Below are positions 50,139-58,677 of a DNA stretch of 64,000 bases, piece by piece. Source of the DNA: Methylotenera sp. (GTDB lineage: Bacteria; Pseudomonadota; Gammaproteobacteria; Burkholderiales; Methylophilaceae); NCBI RefSeq assembly GCF_029945535.1, contig NZ_JAQSCU010000012.1, positions 62,001 through 126,000 of the forward strand, read 5' to 3'. Each line of letters opens with the position of its first letter. Within the stretch, counting starts at the first letter, position 1. A model generated the notes under the pieces. It was not told the DNA's origin. It worked only from the letters and a program-made list of their open reading frames with translations, and made no database searches. A program made the translations under genes and the position numbers.

Positions 50139-50617
50139 TAAGCCCTTGCCTCTGCAATCAATGCATCCAAATCTTCAGCAGAAACACGTCCATAAACTTC
50201 TTCATCCATCATCACAGCTGGCGAAAGTGCGCAATTGCCCAAACAGTAAACGGCTTCCAGCGTAATCGCATCATCAGAAGTCGTTTGATGATAATCCACA
50301 TTCAAGCACTTTTTAGCATGCGCCTCCAATGCTTCGGAGCCCATAGATTGGCATGACTCAGCCCGGCAAATCTGCATCACATGGCGACCTGGTTTGTGCG
50401 TACGGAAATGATGATAAAAAGTCACCACACCATGCACCTCAGCCACGGATAAACTCAGAGCCTTACCAATCTGAGAATAAGCAGATTCTGGCACATATCC
50501 AATGTTATCCTGAATGGCGTGCAGCAATGGCATTAGCGCACCGGGCATATGCTGATGCTCACTAATCAAAGCCCCTAATCTGACATCTAAATCTTGTTTT
50601 GTTTCTAAATCTTGCAA
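50138..50617 (-). CDS. fdsG: NAD-dependent formate dehydrogenase, subunit gamma
   Basis: [2Fe-2S] subunit homologous to NuoE, 159 residues. The cluster ligands are visible as [17 protein letters not shown] (Cys at about 91 and 96) and [13 protein letters not shown] (Cys at about 132 and 136). [21 protein letters not shown] is the conserved core preceding them. It is the first gene of the fds operon, divergent from moaA with an 85-bp shared promoter region, which suggests coordinated expression of enzyme and cofactor genes. Confidence 0.95.
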   Translation of the reverse strand: MQDLETKQDLDVRLGALISEHQHMPGALMPLLHAIQDNIGYVPESAYSQIGKALSLSVAEVHGVVTFYHHFRTHKPGRHVMQICRAESCQSMGSEALEAHAKKCLNVDYHQTTSDDAITLEAVYCLGNCALSPAVMMDEEVYGRVSAEDLDALIAEARA

Positions 50618-50702
50618 CTTATTCTCTCCAAAACATCTAACATTATATGCATGTACGCATTAGTATAATACACTTGTTAAATCGTTACCAATTCGACAAG
50701 CA

Positions 50703-51740
50703 ATGGCCAAAAAAGTGCTTAATTCTTCAAAAATACTTACTCAAAAACCGCAGCAAAAACTGATAGACCAATTTGGTCGTACAGTAGATTATATCCGTCT
50801 ATCTATTACAGATCGCTGCGATTTTCGCTGCGTGTATTGCATGTCAGAAGACATGACATTTTTACCGCGCGATGAAGTATTAAGTCTTGAAGAATGCGCG
50901 CGGCTCGTCAAAATATTTGTCGGATTAGGCGTAAGCAAAGTGCGCATTACTGGCGGTGAGCCGCTAGTCCGCAAAAATGCATTGTGGCTTTTTGAGGAAG
51001 TCGGCAAGCTTGAAGGCCTTAATGAGTTAGTACTCACTACCAACGGAAGCCAGCTAGAGAAGCAAGCCCAAGATTTAAAAAACGCAGGGGTGAAGCGCAT
51101 TAACATTAGTGTTGACAGTCTCAACGCTGAGCGATTTAAGAAAATTACGCGCACAGGTGAGTTGGATAAAGTGTTGCGCGGCATACAAGCCGCCAAACAA
51201 GCTGGCTTTGAAAATATCAAATTAAATACCGTGCTCATGCGCGGCGTGAATGATGACGAAGCTTTATCATTAGTTAAATTCGCTATCGACGAAGCGATCG
51301 ATATTTCATTCATTGAAGAAATGCCTTTAGGCGAAGTAGACCACACAAGAGAATCAACATTTTGCAGCAATGAAGATACTCTTAAAATACTCCAAAGTGA
51401 GTACCCGCTCATCACCAGTACCGAAACAACTGGTGGCCCTGCTCGGTATTGGCGAGTCGCGAATACAAAAACCAAAATTGGTTTCATTTCACCGCACAGC
51501 CATAACTTTTGCGAAAGCTGCAACCGCGTACGCATCACCTGCAAAGGCGAGCTTTACTTATGCTTAGGGCAGGAAGATAAAGTCGATTTAATGCCTCTGT
51601 TGCGTGCAAATCCAAATGATGACCAAGCAGCCATTGACGCAATTTTGGCCAGCATGGCAATTAAACCTAAAGGACATGACTTTGATTTACGCCGCGCAGA
51701 ACCTGCGGTGATTCGGTTTATGTCACATACAGGTGGATGA
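50703..51740 (+). CDS. moaA: GTP 3',8-cyclase MoaA
   Basis: Radical-SAM enzyme for the first step of molybdenum cofactor synthesis. The N-terminal [4Fe-4S] motif is TDRCDFRCVYCMSED (Cys39, 43, 46). VRITGGEPLVRKNA and LTTNGSQL follow, and the second cluster is FCESCNRVRITCKGELYLCLG. The protein ends in GG, the activating C-terminal pair inserted in the active site. Its 345 residues are normal. It heads a + strand Moco gene group divergent from the fds operon. Confidence 0.96.
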   Translation: MAKKVLNSSKILTQKPQQKLIDQFGRTVDYIRLSITDRCDFRCVYCMSEDMTFLPRDEVLSLEECARLVKIFVGLGVSKVRITGGEPLVRKNALWLFEEVGKLEGLNELVLTTNGSQLEKQAQDLKNAGVKRINISVDSLNAERFKKITRTGELDKVLRGIQAAKQAGFENIKLNTVLMRGVNDDEALSLVKFAIDEAIDISFIEEMPLGEVDHTRESTFCSNEDTLKILQSEYPLITSTETTGGPARYWRVANTKTKIGFISPHSHNFCESCNRVRITCKGELYLCLGQEDKVDLMPLLRANPNDDQAAIDAILASMAIKPKGHDFDLRRAEPAVIRFMSHTGG

Positions 51741-51756
51741 TTAGAAAAATATCATT

Positions 51757-52098
51757 ATGTTAGATAGAATCTTTCCAGCCATTATTTCCCCCATTATTTT
51801 CAATCTTGCAGTTGTCATCATGCTAGGAGTTTTCAGTCAAAGAAGTTATCTTTTTAGAGTATCTTTTGGCAATATTGAATCAATAGTTTTAGGATATACA
51901 GGACAAAAACTTTTCTTGTTGTTTGTCATCATTCCTGCTGTTTATGGATTAATTTTTGGTTCAAAAGGTGTATCTGAATTCATTGGGCATGTCTTTTATT
52001 CCATCATGGAAGAACAAAAGAACTTAACTATCACTTTTGCCATTTGGGCAATCATTGCGCTTACGGCTTATTTCATGCAAAACCAGATTCCGACTTAA
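51757..52098 (+). CDS. Small hydrophobic membrane protein, unknown
   Basis: A 113-residue protein with no family I recognise. Three to four hydrophobic segments are visible (about 8-25, 45-68 and 90-107), so it is probably an inner-membrane protein. It is wedged between moaA (16 bp) and mobA (3 bp), so it is co-transcribed with Moco genes. Its codon and base use look more AT-rich than its neighbours, suggesting later insertion. Involvement in molybdate or cofactor handling would be speculation. Confidence 0.65.
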   Translation: MLDRIFPAIISPIIFNLAVVIMLGVFSQRSYLFRVSFGNIESIVLGYTGQKLFLLFVIIPAVYGLIFGSKGVSEFIGHVFYSIMEEQKNLTITFAIWAIIALTAYFMQNQIPT

Positions 52099-52101
52099 AT
52101 C

Positions 52102-52689
52102 ATGTCAATCTCAGCAATCATCCTATCAGGCGGCCGTGCCACTCGTATGAACGGTGTGGATAAAGGCTTGGTGCTTTTACAAAGCAAATCACTCATTCAG
52201 CACGTCATTGAACGCTTAACGCGACAAGTTGATGAAATACTCATCAATGCCAATCGGGAGCTGGCCCAGTATCAAGCTTTGGGCTACCCCGTGTTACAAG
52301 ATGAAGTGGAAGACTTTTTAGGGCCGCTAGCTGGATTTAGCTTGGGCTTGCAACACGCCCAACATGATTATGTACTCACAGTACCTTGCGATTCTCCATT
52401 ATTGCCAGTTGATTTAGCCCAACGTCTGATGGCTGCACTAGTTGAAAACAAAGCAGAGATTGCCGTAGCGAGTAGTGACGGCAGCACCCACCCAGTATTT
52501 TGTCTGTGCAAAGAAACTGTGTTGCCATCCCTCACCGCTTATTTACAGCAAGGTGAGCGCCGCGTGAGCACTTGGCAAAAAAGTCTGCAATATATTGAAG
52601 TAGATTTTAGTGATCGCAACGAAGCTTTTACAAACTTAAATACGTTTGAAGATTTAGCAGTATTGGAAGCTGCACTTAATAATACTTAA
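52102..52689 (+). CDS. mobA: Molybdenum cofactor guanylyltransferase
   Basis: Attaches GMP to molybdopterin to form MGD, the form required by FdsA. The nucleotidyltransferase P-loop is ILSGGRATRMNGVDKGLVLL (about 7-26), and TVPCDSPLLPVDL carries the metal-binding Asp. HPVFCLCKETVLPSLTAYLQQGERRVSTW is typical of MobA. The 195 residues match the family. It begins 3 bp after the unknown membrane protein gene and is followed by an inverted repeat before moeA. Confidence 0.95.
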   Translation: MSISAIILSGGRATRMNGVDKGLVLLQSKSLIQHVIERLTRQVDEILINANRELAQYQALGYPVLQDEVEDFLGPLAGFSLGLQHAQHDYVLTVPCDSPLLPVDLAQRLMAALVENKAEIAVASSDGSTHPVFCLCKETVLPSLTAYLQQGERRVSTWQKSLQYIEVDFSDRNEAFTNLNTFEDLAVLEAALNNT

Positions 52690-52698
52690 ACCTTTACC

Positions 52699-52773
52699 CG
52701 TCATTCTGAGTGAAGCGAAGAATCCAGTGGTTAAGACACATTGCTTGGATTCTTCGTTGCAGTCAGAATGACG
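52699..52773. repeat. Long inverted repeat between mobA and moeA
   Basis: Arms 52699-52725 and 52746-52773 are inverted copies (CGTCATTCTGAGTGAAGCGA / TTCGTTGCAGTCAGAATGACG-type ends) with a few mismatches and a 20-bp loop. No clear T-run follows, so it is more like a dispersed extragenic palindrome than a classic terminator. It could attenuate read-through into moeA. Confidence 0.65.
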
Positions 52774-52825
52774 TAGGAATAGATTGATTTTTCCAAGAAA
52801 CCTCAAAATATAAGCATCTCAAAAT

Positions 52826-54118
52826 ATGACCAATAAAACCATTCTTTCTGAACTAGCAACCAACCCTAGTTGCATGGACGACTACGATCCAAACTCCATG
52901 CCTGTCACTAAAGCACGACAATTCATCAAGCAGTTTTTAAGCCCTGTTATTGAAACTGAAGTTTTACCGATTCGCGAGAGTTTAGGTCGCGTATTGGCGG
53001 CAGATATATTGTCGCCAGCTAACGTGCCCAATTACGATAACTCGGCGATGGATGGCTACGCGTTCAATGCTGCAGATATAAGCAAGTCTACCGAGTTAAA
53101 AGTAATAGGGTCAGCATTTGCAGGTAAAGCCTTTGTCGGCGGCATTCAATCTGGAGAATGCGTACGCATTATGACGGGTGGCATGATGCCCAAGGGCGCA
53201 GATACGGTCATTATGCAAGAGCGGGTAAACGTTGAAGGCGACTTGATTCGCTTTACAGAAGCGCCAAAACCTAAAGCAAACGTACGTTACACAGGTGAGG
53301 ATTTGCAATTGGGTAAGGCGGTATTGCCTATAGGCCATATGATGCGTGCGGCTGATTTAGGCTTAATCGCTTCACTTGGTATTGGCGAAGTAAATGTGTA
53401 TCGTCAACTCAAAGTGGCTTTCTTCTCTACAGGCGATGAATTAGCCAGTATCGGCAAACCTTTGCAAGAAGGTCAAGTATACGATAGCAACCGCTACACA
53501 CTTTACGGCATGCTAAAACGTCTTGGCGTAGAAATCATAGATATGGGCGCAATTGCTGATAACCCTGAGTTGCTTGAAAAGACCTTACTTAATGCTGCAA
53601 AACTAGCTGATGCAGTCATTACCAGCGGCGGCGTTTCGGTTGGCGAAGCTGATTATATGAAGCAGTTACTAGCTAAACATGGTCAAGTGATGTTTTGGAA
53701 AGTCGCCATGAAGCCAGGCCGCCCTTTAGCTTATGGCAAAATCCAAGGAAACCAAGATAAGCATGCACATTATTTCGGCTTACCTGGCAACCCAGTGGCA
53801 GTGATGGTGACTTTTTATCAGTTTGTACGTGAAGCCATGCTGGTATTAATGGGACAGCCCAATCCAGCACCATTACCCACGTTTAATGTTGTATGTACCG
53901 AAAATATCAAAAAACAAACAGGCCGCACGGAGTTTCAACGCGGCATATTATTTGCAGATAATGATGGCACATGGAAAGTCAAACCGACGGGCGCACAAGG
54001 CTCGGCGATTTTAAGCTCGATGTCATTGGCTAATTGTTTTATTGTTCTCAGTGAAACTGTTGGCAACTTAGATGCAGGTGCTTTAGTGCAAGTGCAAGTG
54101 CTAGATGGCTTGGTTTAA
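52826..54118 (+). CDS. moeA: Molybdopterin molybdenumtransferase MoeA
   Basis: Inserts molybdate into adenylated molybdopterin. The 430-residue protein has NYDNSAMDGYAFNAADI (about 72-88) and VRIMTGGMMPKGADTVIMQE. The MoCF-biosynthesis domain contains FFSTGDELASIGKPLQEGQVYDSNRYTL and VITSGGVSVGEADYMKQLL, and KPGRPLAYGKI and FGLPGNPVAVMVTFYQF follow. The first 25 residues (to ~DPNSMPV) are an unremarkable extension. It follows mobA after an inverted repeat and completes the local Moco gene set (moaA, mobA, moeA). Confidence 0.96.
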   Translation: MTNKTILSELATNPSCMDDYDPNSMPVTKARQFIKQFLSPVIETEVLPIRESLGRVLAADILSPANVPNYDNSAMDGYAFNAADISKSTELKVIGSAFAGKAFVGGIQSGECVRIMTGGMMPKGADTVIMQERVNVEGDLIRFTEAPKPKANVRYTGEDLQLGKAVLPIGHMMRAADLGLIASLGIGEVNVYRQLKVAFFSTGDELASIGKPLQEGQVYDSNRYTLYGMLKRLGVEIIDMGAIADNPELLEKTLLNAAKLADAVITSGGVSVGEADYMKQLLAKHGQVMFWKVAMKPGRPLAYGKIQGNQDKHAHYFGLPGNPVAVMVTFYQFVREAMLVLMGQPNPAPLPTFNVVCTENIKKQTGRTEFQRGILFADNDGTWKVKPTGAQGSAILSSMSLANCFIVLSETVGNLDAGALVQVQVLDGLV

Positions 54119-54127
54119 GATAGCTTT

Positions 54128-54156
54128 TCAAATTCATGACTAGCTTGTTGTATAAT
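54128..54156 (+). promoter_or_regulatory. Possible promoter for the tonB-like gene
   Basis: A perfect TATAAT at 54151-54156 has TTCAAA (54127-54132) 18 bp upstream. It precedes the GTG start of the TonB-like gene by about 68 bp. The -35 element is weak. Confidence 0.45.
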
Positions 54157-54223
54157 TTTCAGTTGATTTGAAATTCACTACCGATTTCTTTAGAAATTTT
54201 TTACTCACCTATTTGGAATATTT

Positions 54224-55000
54224 GTGCCTCTGAACATCGCCGTCAATCATTCCAATAACCGTCAATCTGGTGCAATCAATGCTAACAGCAACACGCTTAT
54301 ATGGGCGGTTATCTGCTCAATCTTGCTGCATATTTTGCTCGCGTTTATTATTCCCAATGTTAAGTTTGAGGCTATTAAAAAACCAGTTTTATTAACCGTT
54401 GAATTAAGCAAAAAACCTGAGCCACCGCCTGCGGCTATACCAGAACCTGTCAAAGCCGAACCTGAACTGATTAAACCAAAAATAGAACCCAAGCCTGAGC
54501 TTAAACCCGTCACCAAACCTCTACCAACAACAGTGGTGAAAAACGAACCTACACCTATTGCTCCGCCTCCCGCAGTTGTGACCCATCAAACAGAAGTTAT
54601 TGCAGTTGCACCTAAGGTCGATGCAGCGCCATCACCAATGCCACCTGCGCCAGTAGTGATGCCTGATCCTAAAACTGCTGCGCCAAACCAAGAGGATATA
54701 GATGATGCTCGCGGCAGATATGGCAATACCCTCTGGGGCGCGATTGGCAAACACAAACAGTACCCTCGCATTGCACAAATGCGCGGCTGGCAAGGTGAGG
54801 CCGTTGTCGAGTTACTACTTGATGGCAACGGTAAACTTAAATCAAAAAAAATTATTCAATCAAGTGGCTTTGAGAGCTTAGACAAACAAGCCCTAGAAAT
54901 GGTTGAAAAAGCGGCGCCATTTCCAGCGCCACCAGAAGCCTTACGAGGCAGTAACTTTAGTATCAAAGTACCTATTCCATTTAAGCTTGAAGATCAGTAG
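54224..55000 (+). CDS. TonB family energy transducer
   Basis: A 258-residue inner-membrane protein that would pass proton-motive energy to outer-membrane receptors. A single membrane helix at about 26-46 (LIWAVICSILLHILLAFII, including the Ser/His usual in TonB) is followed by a long Pro/Lys/Glu-rich periplasmic stretch (about 58-150) and a C-terminal TonB domain (YPRIAQMRGWQGEAVVELLL, SGFESLDKQALEMVEKAAPFPAPP). The start is GTG at 54224. No exbB or exbD is adjacent; the next gene is a histidine kinase. Which receptor it serves is unknown. Confidence 0.88.
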   Translation: MPLNIAVNHSNNRQSGAINANSNTLIWAVICSILLHILLAFIIPNVKFEAIKKPVLLTVELSKKPEPPPAAIPEPVKAEPELIKPKIEPKPELKPVTKPLPTTVVKNEPTPIAPPPAVVTHQTEVIAVAPKVDAAPSPMPPAPVVMPDPKTAAPNQEDIDDARGRYGNTLWGAIGKHKQYPRIAQMRGWQGEAVVELLLDGNGKLKSKKIIQSSGFESLDKQALEMVEKAAPFPAPPEALRGSNFSIKVPIPFKLEDQ

Positions 55001-55033
55001 CTTTTCAAGACTCATCACAATTAACTTGCCAGC

Positions 55034-56497
55034 ATGCTAAGAAAAAACAAATCTCTAAAAGACCTACTGCTGATTCATGAGTTGGCATTTATCTTACTCA
55101 TTATCTTGGCGGCCACTGCTGGCGCCATTGGTATTCATTTGTGGGAAAAGTCTAGCCAAGAGGCAAGCCGAATCAGCTTATTAGTAGTCGAGGTGCAGCA
55201 AACCCGTGGTGATTTATATCGCCAAATGAAAGAATTATTTGACGCCTACTTTTTGGATGATGCTACAGCACGCAAAGAATATAGTGACTTTACCATCTCG
55301 ATTGAAAAGCATTTTGATCAATTACAAACCATTACTGTAGGTGAAGCAGAAAAATCTGCCATTAATGAACTGCATGCTAGTTACAAAAAATTTGTAGTAG
55401 AAACACCCGCTTTATTTGAACAATACCAAAGTCTAAGTAACGACAAAACCAAACACGCGCTAAATACTGACATAGAAACAGGACTATTTAAGCGCTTTGA
55501 AGACATTCTTGCGCACACCGAAAAGTTATTGAATCAAAAGCAAGCTCAACTTAACAAACAGCTCGTTGAAACCAAGCGCACCGCAACTATCTTACTGATT
55601 ATTCCACTCATATTGGCTGTATTACTGTTGATTTTTTCTAGAATATTCTTGAAACGTGCCATTGTTAAACCTATCAGAGATGTATTGAAAGCCACGGCAG
55701 AGATTAGCGCAGGCAATCTTACTTACAAAGCACCCGAAGAAGGTGTTGCCGAACTGGCTTCGGTATCACAAGCCATTAATGAAATGGCGGAGAAACTGGC
55801 CTCTAGCCAAGAAGCGCTGGTACGCACCGAAAAACAAGCAGCGCAAGGTTTATTGGTGCCTATGCTGGCACATAACATTCGCAACCCGTTAGCGAGCATA
55901 CGTGCCACCGCTCAAGTAATGGATGATCCAGAATATGACACAGAAACGCGCTTATCATTACGCGGCATTATCGACACTGTAGATAGGCTAGAACGCTGGA
56001 CGGGCGCACTGCTGGCTTATTTATTGCCACTAAAACCTCAGCCAGAAAATACTAGTCTGCAAGAAATCGTGAGTGGTGCGCTAGCGCCGCTGCAACAAAA
56101 GATAAGAGAAAGGTCAATTGAGTTCATTCTGCCAAATTGGCCTAAAGCTACTGCAATATACACAGACCAGCATTTGCTAGAACAAGTGATTTACAACTTA
56201 TTATTAAATGCGATTGATGCTTCAAGTAAAAACAGCACTATAGAAATTACGCTAAAAGTAGCGCCGACAAAATATACGCTATCACTGCTAGATCAAGGCT
56301 GCGGCATGCCATTTACGCCAGATCCTAGCGCCATGAGCGCACCAACCACCAAGAGATTTGGTACGGGTATCGGCATCCCATTCGCATTTAAAGTATGTGA
56401 TGTGTTGGCTGGCGAATTAAAATTTGAGGCGCGTCATGAAGGCGGTACGGCTATCACGATTCTACTGCCTAAAACTTTGAACTTATCTGTCAATTAA
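55034..56497 (+). CDS. Sensor histidine kinase (orphan)
   Basis: A membrane sensor kinase of 487 residues. Two membrane helices (about 14-35 and 184-205) bracket a periplasmic helical sensor region, then comes a HAMP domain (RAIVKPIRDVLKATAEISAGNL). The phospho-acceptor helix has MLAHNIRNPLASI with His280. The ATPase domain has the N box VIYNLLLNAIDASSK, G1 LLDQGCGMPF and G2 FGTGIGIPFAFKVCDV. No response-regulator gene lies next to it, so its partner is elsewhere. It begins 33 bp after the tonB-like gene and may share its transcript. The signal is unknown. Confidence 0.88.
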   Translation: MLRKNKSLKDLLLIHELAFILLIILAATAGAIGIHLWEKSSQEASRISLLVVEVQQTRGDLYRQMKELFDAYFLDDATARKEYSDFTISIEKHFDQLQTITVGEAEKSAINELHASYKKFVVETPALFEQYQSLSNDKTKHALNTDIETGLFKRFEDILAHTEKLLNQKQAQLNKQLVETKRTATILLIIPLILAVLLLIFSRIFLKRAIVKPIRDVLKATAEISAGNLTYKAPEEGVAELASVSQAINEMAEKLASSQEALVRTEKQAAQGLLVPMLAHNIRNPLASIRATAQVMDDPEYDTETRLSLRGIIDTVDRLERWTGALLAYLLPLKPQPENTSLQEIVSGALAPLQQKIRERSIEFILPNWPKATAIYTDQHLLEQVIYNLLLNAIDASSKNSTIEITLKVAPTKYTLSLLDQGCGMPFTPDPSAMSAPTTKRFGTGIGIPFAFKVCDVLAGELKFEARHEGGTAITILLPKTLNLSVN

Positions 56498-56633
56498 AGC
56501 CCTTATTTAAAAGTCATTAATTAAAACCTAAAGCCATCAATATTTAATTATCAATTTACGGCTAAATATCGATAATTCTTCGCATATCCTATTGCCTATT
56601 TCAGGCTTTTTATCAACAATGGAGGTAGACAAT

Positions 56634-57104
56634 ATGACCGATACACTAATACTCGACAAAGCAGTTCCAGATTTTCAGTTACCCGCTACTAGCGGTGTGA
56701 CTTTTCAGTTATCCCAATTTCTCGGTAAAAATCTTATCATCTACTTTTACCCCAAAGATTCCACCCCAGGCTGCACTACACAAGGCATTCAATTTAGAGA
56801 GGCTTATGCCGATTTTCAGAATCTGAATACTGAGATTTTTGGCGTTTCTAGAGATAGCTTAAAGTCGCATGAGAACTTTAAAGCAAAATTTAGCTTTCCC
56901 TTCGAGTTGCTGGCAGATACCGAAGAGCTTGCTTGCTCGCTATTTGGCGTCATGAAAATGAAAAATATGTACGGTAAGCAAGTACGTGGTGTTGAGCGCA
57001 GCACTTTTGTTATCGATAAAAATGGTACGCTTATTAAAGAATGGCGCGGCGTTAAGGTGGATGGCCATGCTGCAGAAGTTCTTAACTTCATTAAAACTAT
57101 TTAG
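56634..57104 (+). CDS. bcp: Thioredoxin-dependent peroxiredoxin (Bcp/PrxQ type)
   Basis: Reduces hydroperoxides using thioredoxin. The peroxidatic Cys47 is in KDSTPGCTTQGIQF, and the PrxQ-type resolving Cys five residues later is absent; another Cys at about 101 (EELACSLFG) could serve, or the enzyme may work as a 1-Cys type. I start at ATG 56634, which has a perfect GGAGGT eight bases before it, giving 156 residues; the frame is open to 56592 without a ribosome binding site. trxA at 40.4 kb is a likely reductant. Confidence 0.92.
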   Translation: MTDTLILDKAVPDFQLPATSGVTFQLSQFLGKNLIIYFYPKDSTPGCTTQGIQFREAYADFQNLNTEIFGVSRDSLKSHENFKAKFSFPFELLADTEELACSLFGVMKMKNMYGKQVRGVERSTFVIDKNGTLIKEWRGVKVDGHAAEVLNFIKTI

Positions 57105-57165
57105 TATCAACTTACTTGTTTAAATATTATAAATTTCTTTATCACTCACAATTAGAAAGAATGTA

Positions 57166-58563
57166 ATGGCAAAAAAATCGCTAAATGCTACCAAGCTTTT
57201 TGTACTTGATACCAACGTATTGATACATGATCCTTCTAGCTTGTTTCGCTTTGAAGAGCATGACATTTTTCTGCCCATGGTAACGTTGGAAGAACTTGAT
57301 AACAATAAAAAAGGGCTCACTGAAGTTGCGCGTAACGCCCGTCAGGCAAGCCGTAATTTAGAGGAAATTGTAGGCACCGACTTAACCAATCTTGAACTTG
57401 GCTGCCCACTTAACGTGAATGGCAACCGACATCTAACAGGGCGTTTATTCGTACAAACGCTGCAAGTCACTACTGAGCTACCGGGGCTTGCAGGGCTAAA
57501 AGCAGATAATCAAATTTTAGCAGTCGTGCTTGAGCTGCAAAAAAGTCAGCCAGACCGCCAAGTTATTCTTGTCAGTAAAGACATCAACATCCGTATTAAA
57601 GCTCGTGCAATGGGGATGCCTGCGGAAGATTACTTTAATGACAAGGTGCTTGAAGATAGCGACCTTTTGTACAGTGGCATGAAGGAGCTACCTGCTGACT
57701 TTTGGGAAAATCACAGTAAAGAAATGGAGTCATGGCAAGAAGCTGGTCGCATGTTCTACCGCATTAGCGGACCTTTATGCAAAACGTTTCTAGTGAATGA
57801 ATTTGTCTATTACGAATATGAAAAACCATTCCATGCTTTGGTGCGTAGCGTAGATGGCAACAGCTCAGTATTAGAAGTCGTTAAAGACCATATGCAGCCT
57901 AAGCACAATGTTTGGGGCATTAATGCACGCAACCGCGAGCAAAACTTCGCGCTTAATTTACTGATGGATCCAGAGGTGGATTTTGTCAGCTTATTAGGTC
58001 AAGCGGGTACGGGTAAAACATTGCTCACATTGGCATCCGCACTCACACAGGTACTTGATAAAAAGATCTACTCTGAAATCATTATGACGCGTGTCACGGT
58101 TTCGGTAGGCGAAGATATTGGCTTTCTACCAGGGACTGAAGAAGAGAAAATGGGCCCTTGGATGGGAGCGCTAGATGATAATTTAGAAGTACTCAATAAA
58201 AGTGATGAGGATGCAGGAGAATGGGGACGTGCAGCCACGCAAGATTTAATTCGCAGCCGTATCAAGGTGAAATCACTGAATTTCATGCGTGGACGTACAT
58301 TTTTGAATAAATTCTTAATCATCGATGAAGCGCAAAACTTAACGCCTAAACAAATGAAAACGCTCATTACGCGTGCAGGCCCTGGCACTAAAGTGGTTTG
58401 CCTAGGCAACATCGCACAAATCGATACGCCATACTTAACAGAAGGCAGTTCAGGTCTGACCTATGTGGTCGATAGATTTAAGGGCTGGAGCCACAACGGC
58501 CATATTACGCTGCAACGTGGTGAGCGCTCTCGTCTAGCCGATTTTGCATCCGAAGTTTTATAG
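57166..58563 (+). CDS. PIN-PhoH family ATPase
   Basis: A 465-residue cytoplasmic protein joining an N-terminal PIN RNase domain to a C-terminal PhoH ATPase. The PIN part has LFVLDTNVLIHDPSSLFRF (about 11-29, acidic Asp15) and VTLEELDNNKKG, with further acidic residues near 140. The PhoH part has Walker A GQAGTGKT (about 279-286) and Walker B FLIIDEAQNLTPKQMKTLI. PhoH2-like PIN-PhoH proteins act as RNA helicase/RNase toxins in mycobacteria; here no small antitoxin ORF is adjacent. It is probably a housekeeping RNA-processing factor. Confidence 0.9.
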   Translation: MAKKSLNATKLFVLDTNVLIHDPSSLFRFEEHDIFLPMVTLEELDNNKKGLTEVARNARQASRNLEEIVGTDLTNLELGCPLNVNGNRHLTGRLFVQTLQVTTELPGLAGLKADNQILAVVLELQKSQPDRQVILVSKDINIRIKARAMGMPAEDYFNDKVLEDSDLLYSGMKELPADFWENHSKEMESWQEAGRMFYRISGPLCKTFLVNEFVYYEYEKPFHALVRSVDGNSSVLEVVKDHMQPKHNVWGINARNREQNFALNLLMDPEVDFVSLLGQAGTGKTLLTLASALTQVLDKKIYSEIIMTRVTVSVGEDIGFLPGTEEEKMGPWMGALDDNLEVLNKSDEDAGEWGRAATQDLIRSRIKVKSLNFMRGRTFLNKFLIIDEAQNLTPKQMKTLITRAGPGTKVVCLGNIAQIDTPYLTEGSSGLTYVVDRFKGWSHNGHITLQRGERSRLADFASEVL

Positions 58564-58592
58564 TTCTATTGATAAATCAATAATGACTCAAA

Positions 58593-58648
58593 GACTCCTC
58601 CATAATTGTGCTGTAGCACCTCAATGTGAAGCACAGCATGGTGGAGTC
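58593..58648 (+). promoter_or_regulatory. Structured leader with two alternative hairpins before the lplT-like gene
   Basis: A long interrupted hairpin pairs GACTCC (58593-58598) with GGAGTC (58643-58648), CCAT with ATGG nearby, and TGTGCT (58607-58612) with AGCACA (58630-58635). The segment GTGCT (58608-58612) can instead pair with AGCAC at 58615-58619 in a tight hairpin, so the two folds exclude each other. It ends 29 bp before the next ATG. No T-run follows. Confidence 0.4.
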
Positions 58649-58677
58649 GGAAAAGTCAGTATTGATTTAGAAATGAA

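Noticed and set aside
50618-50702. TATAAT hexamers on both strands between moaA and fdsG
   Set aside because: Divergent promoters must lie here, but neither hexamer has a -35 at acceptable spacing, so no precise promoter is claimed.
50789-51544. 251-residue open frame antisense to moaA
   Set aside because: Shadow of moaA codon bias; Ser/Leu-rich with no recognisable domain.
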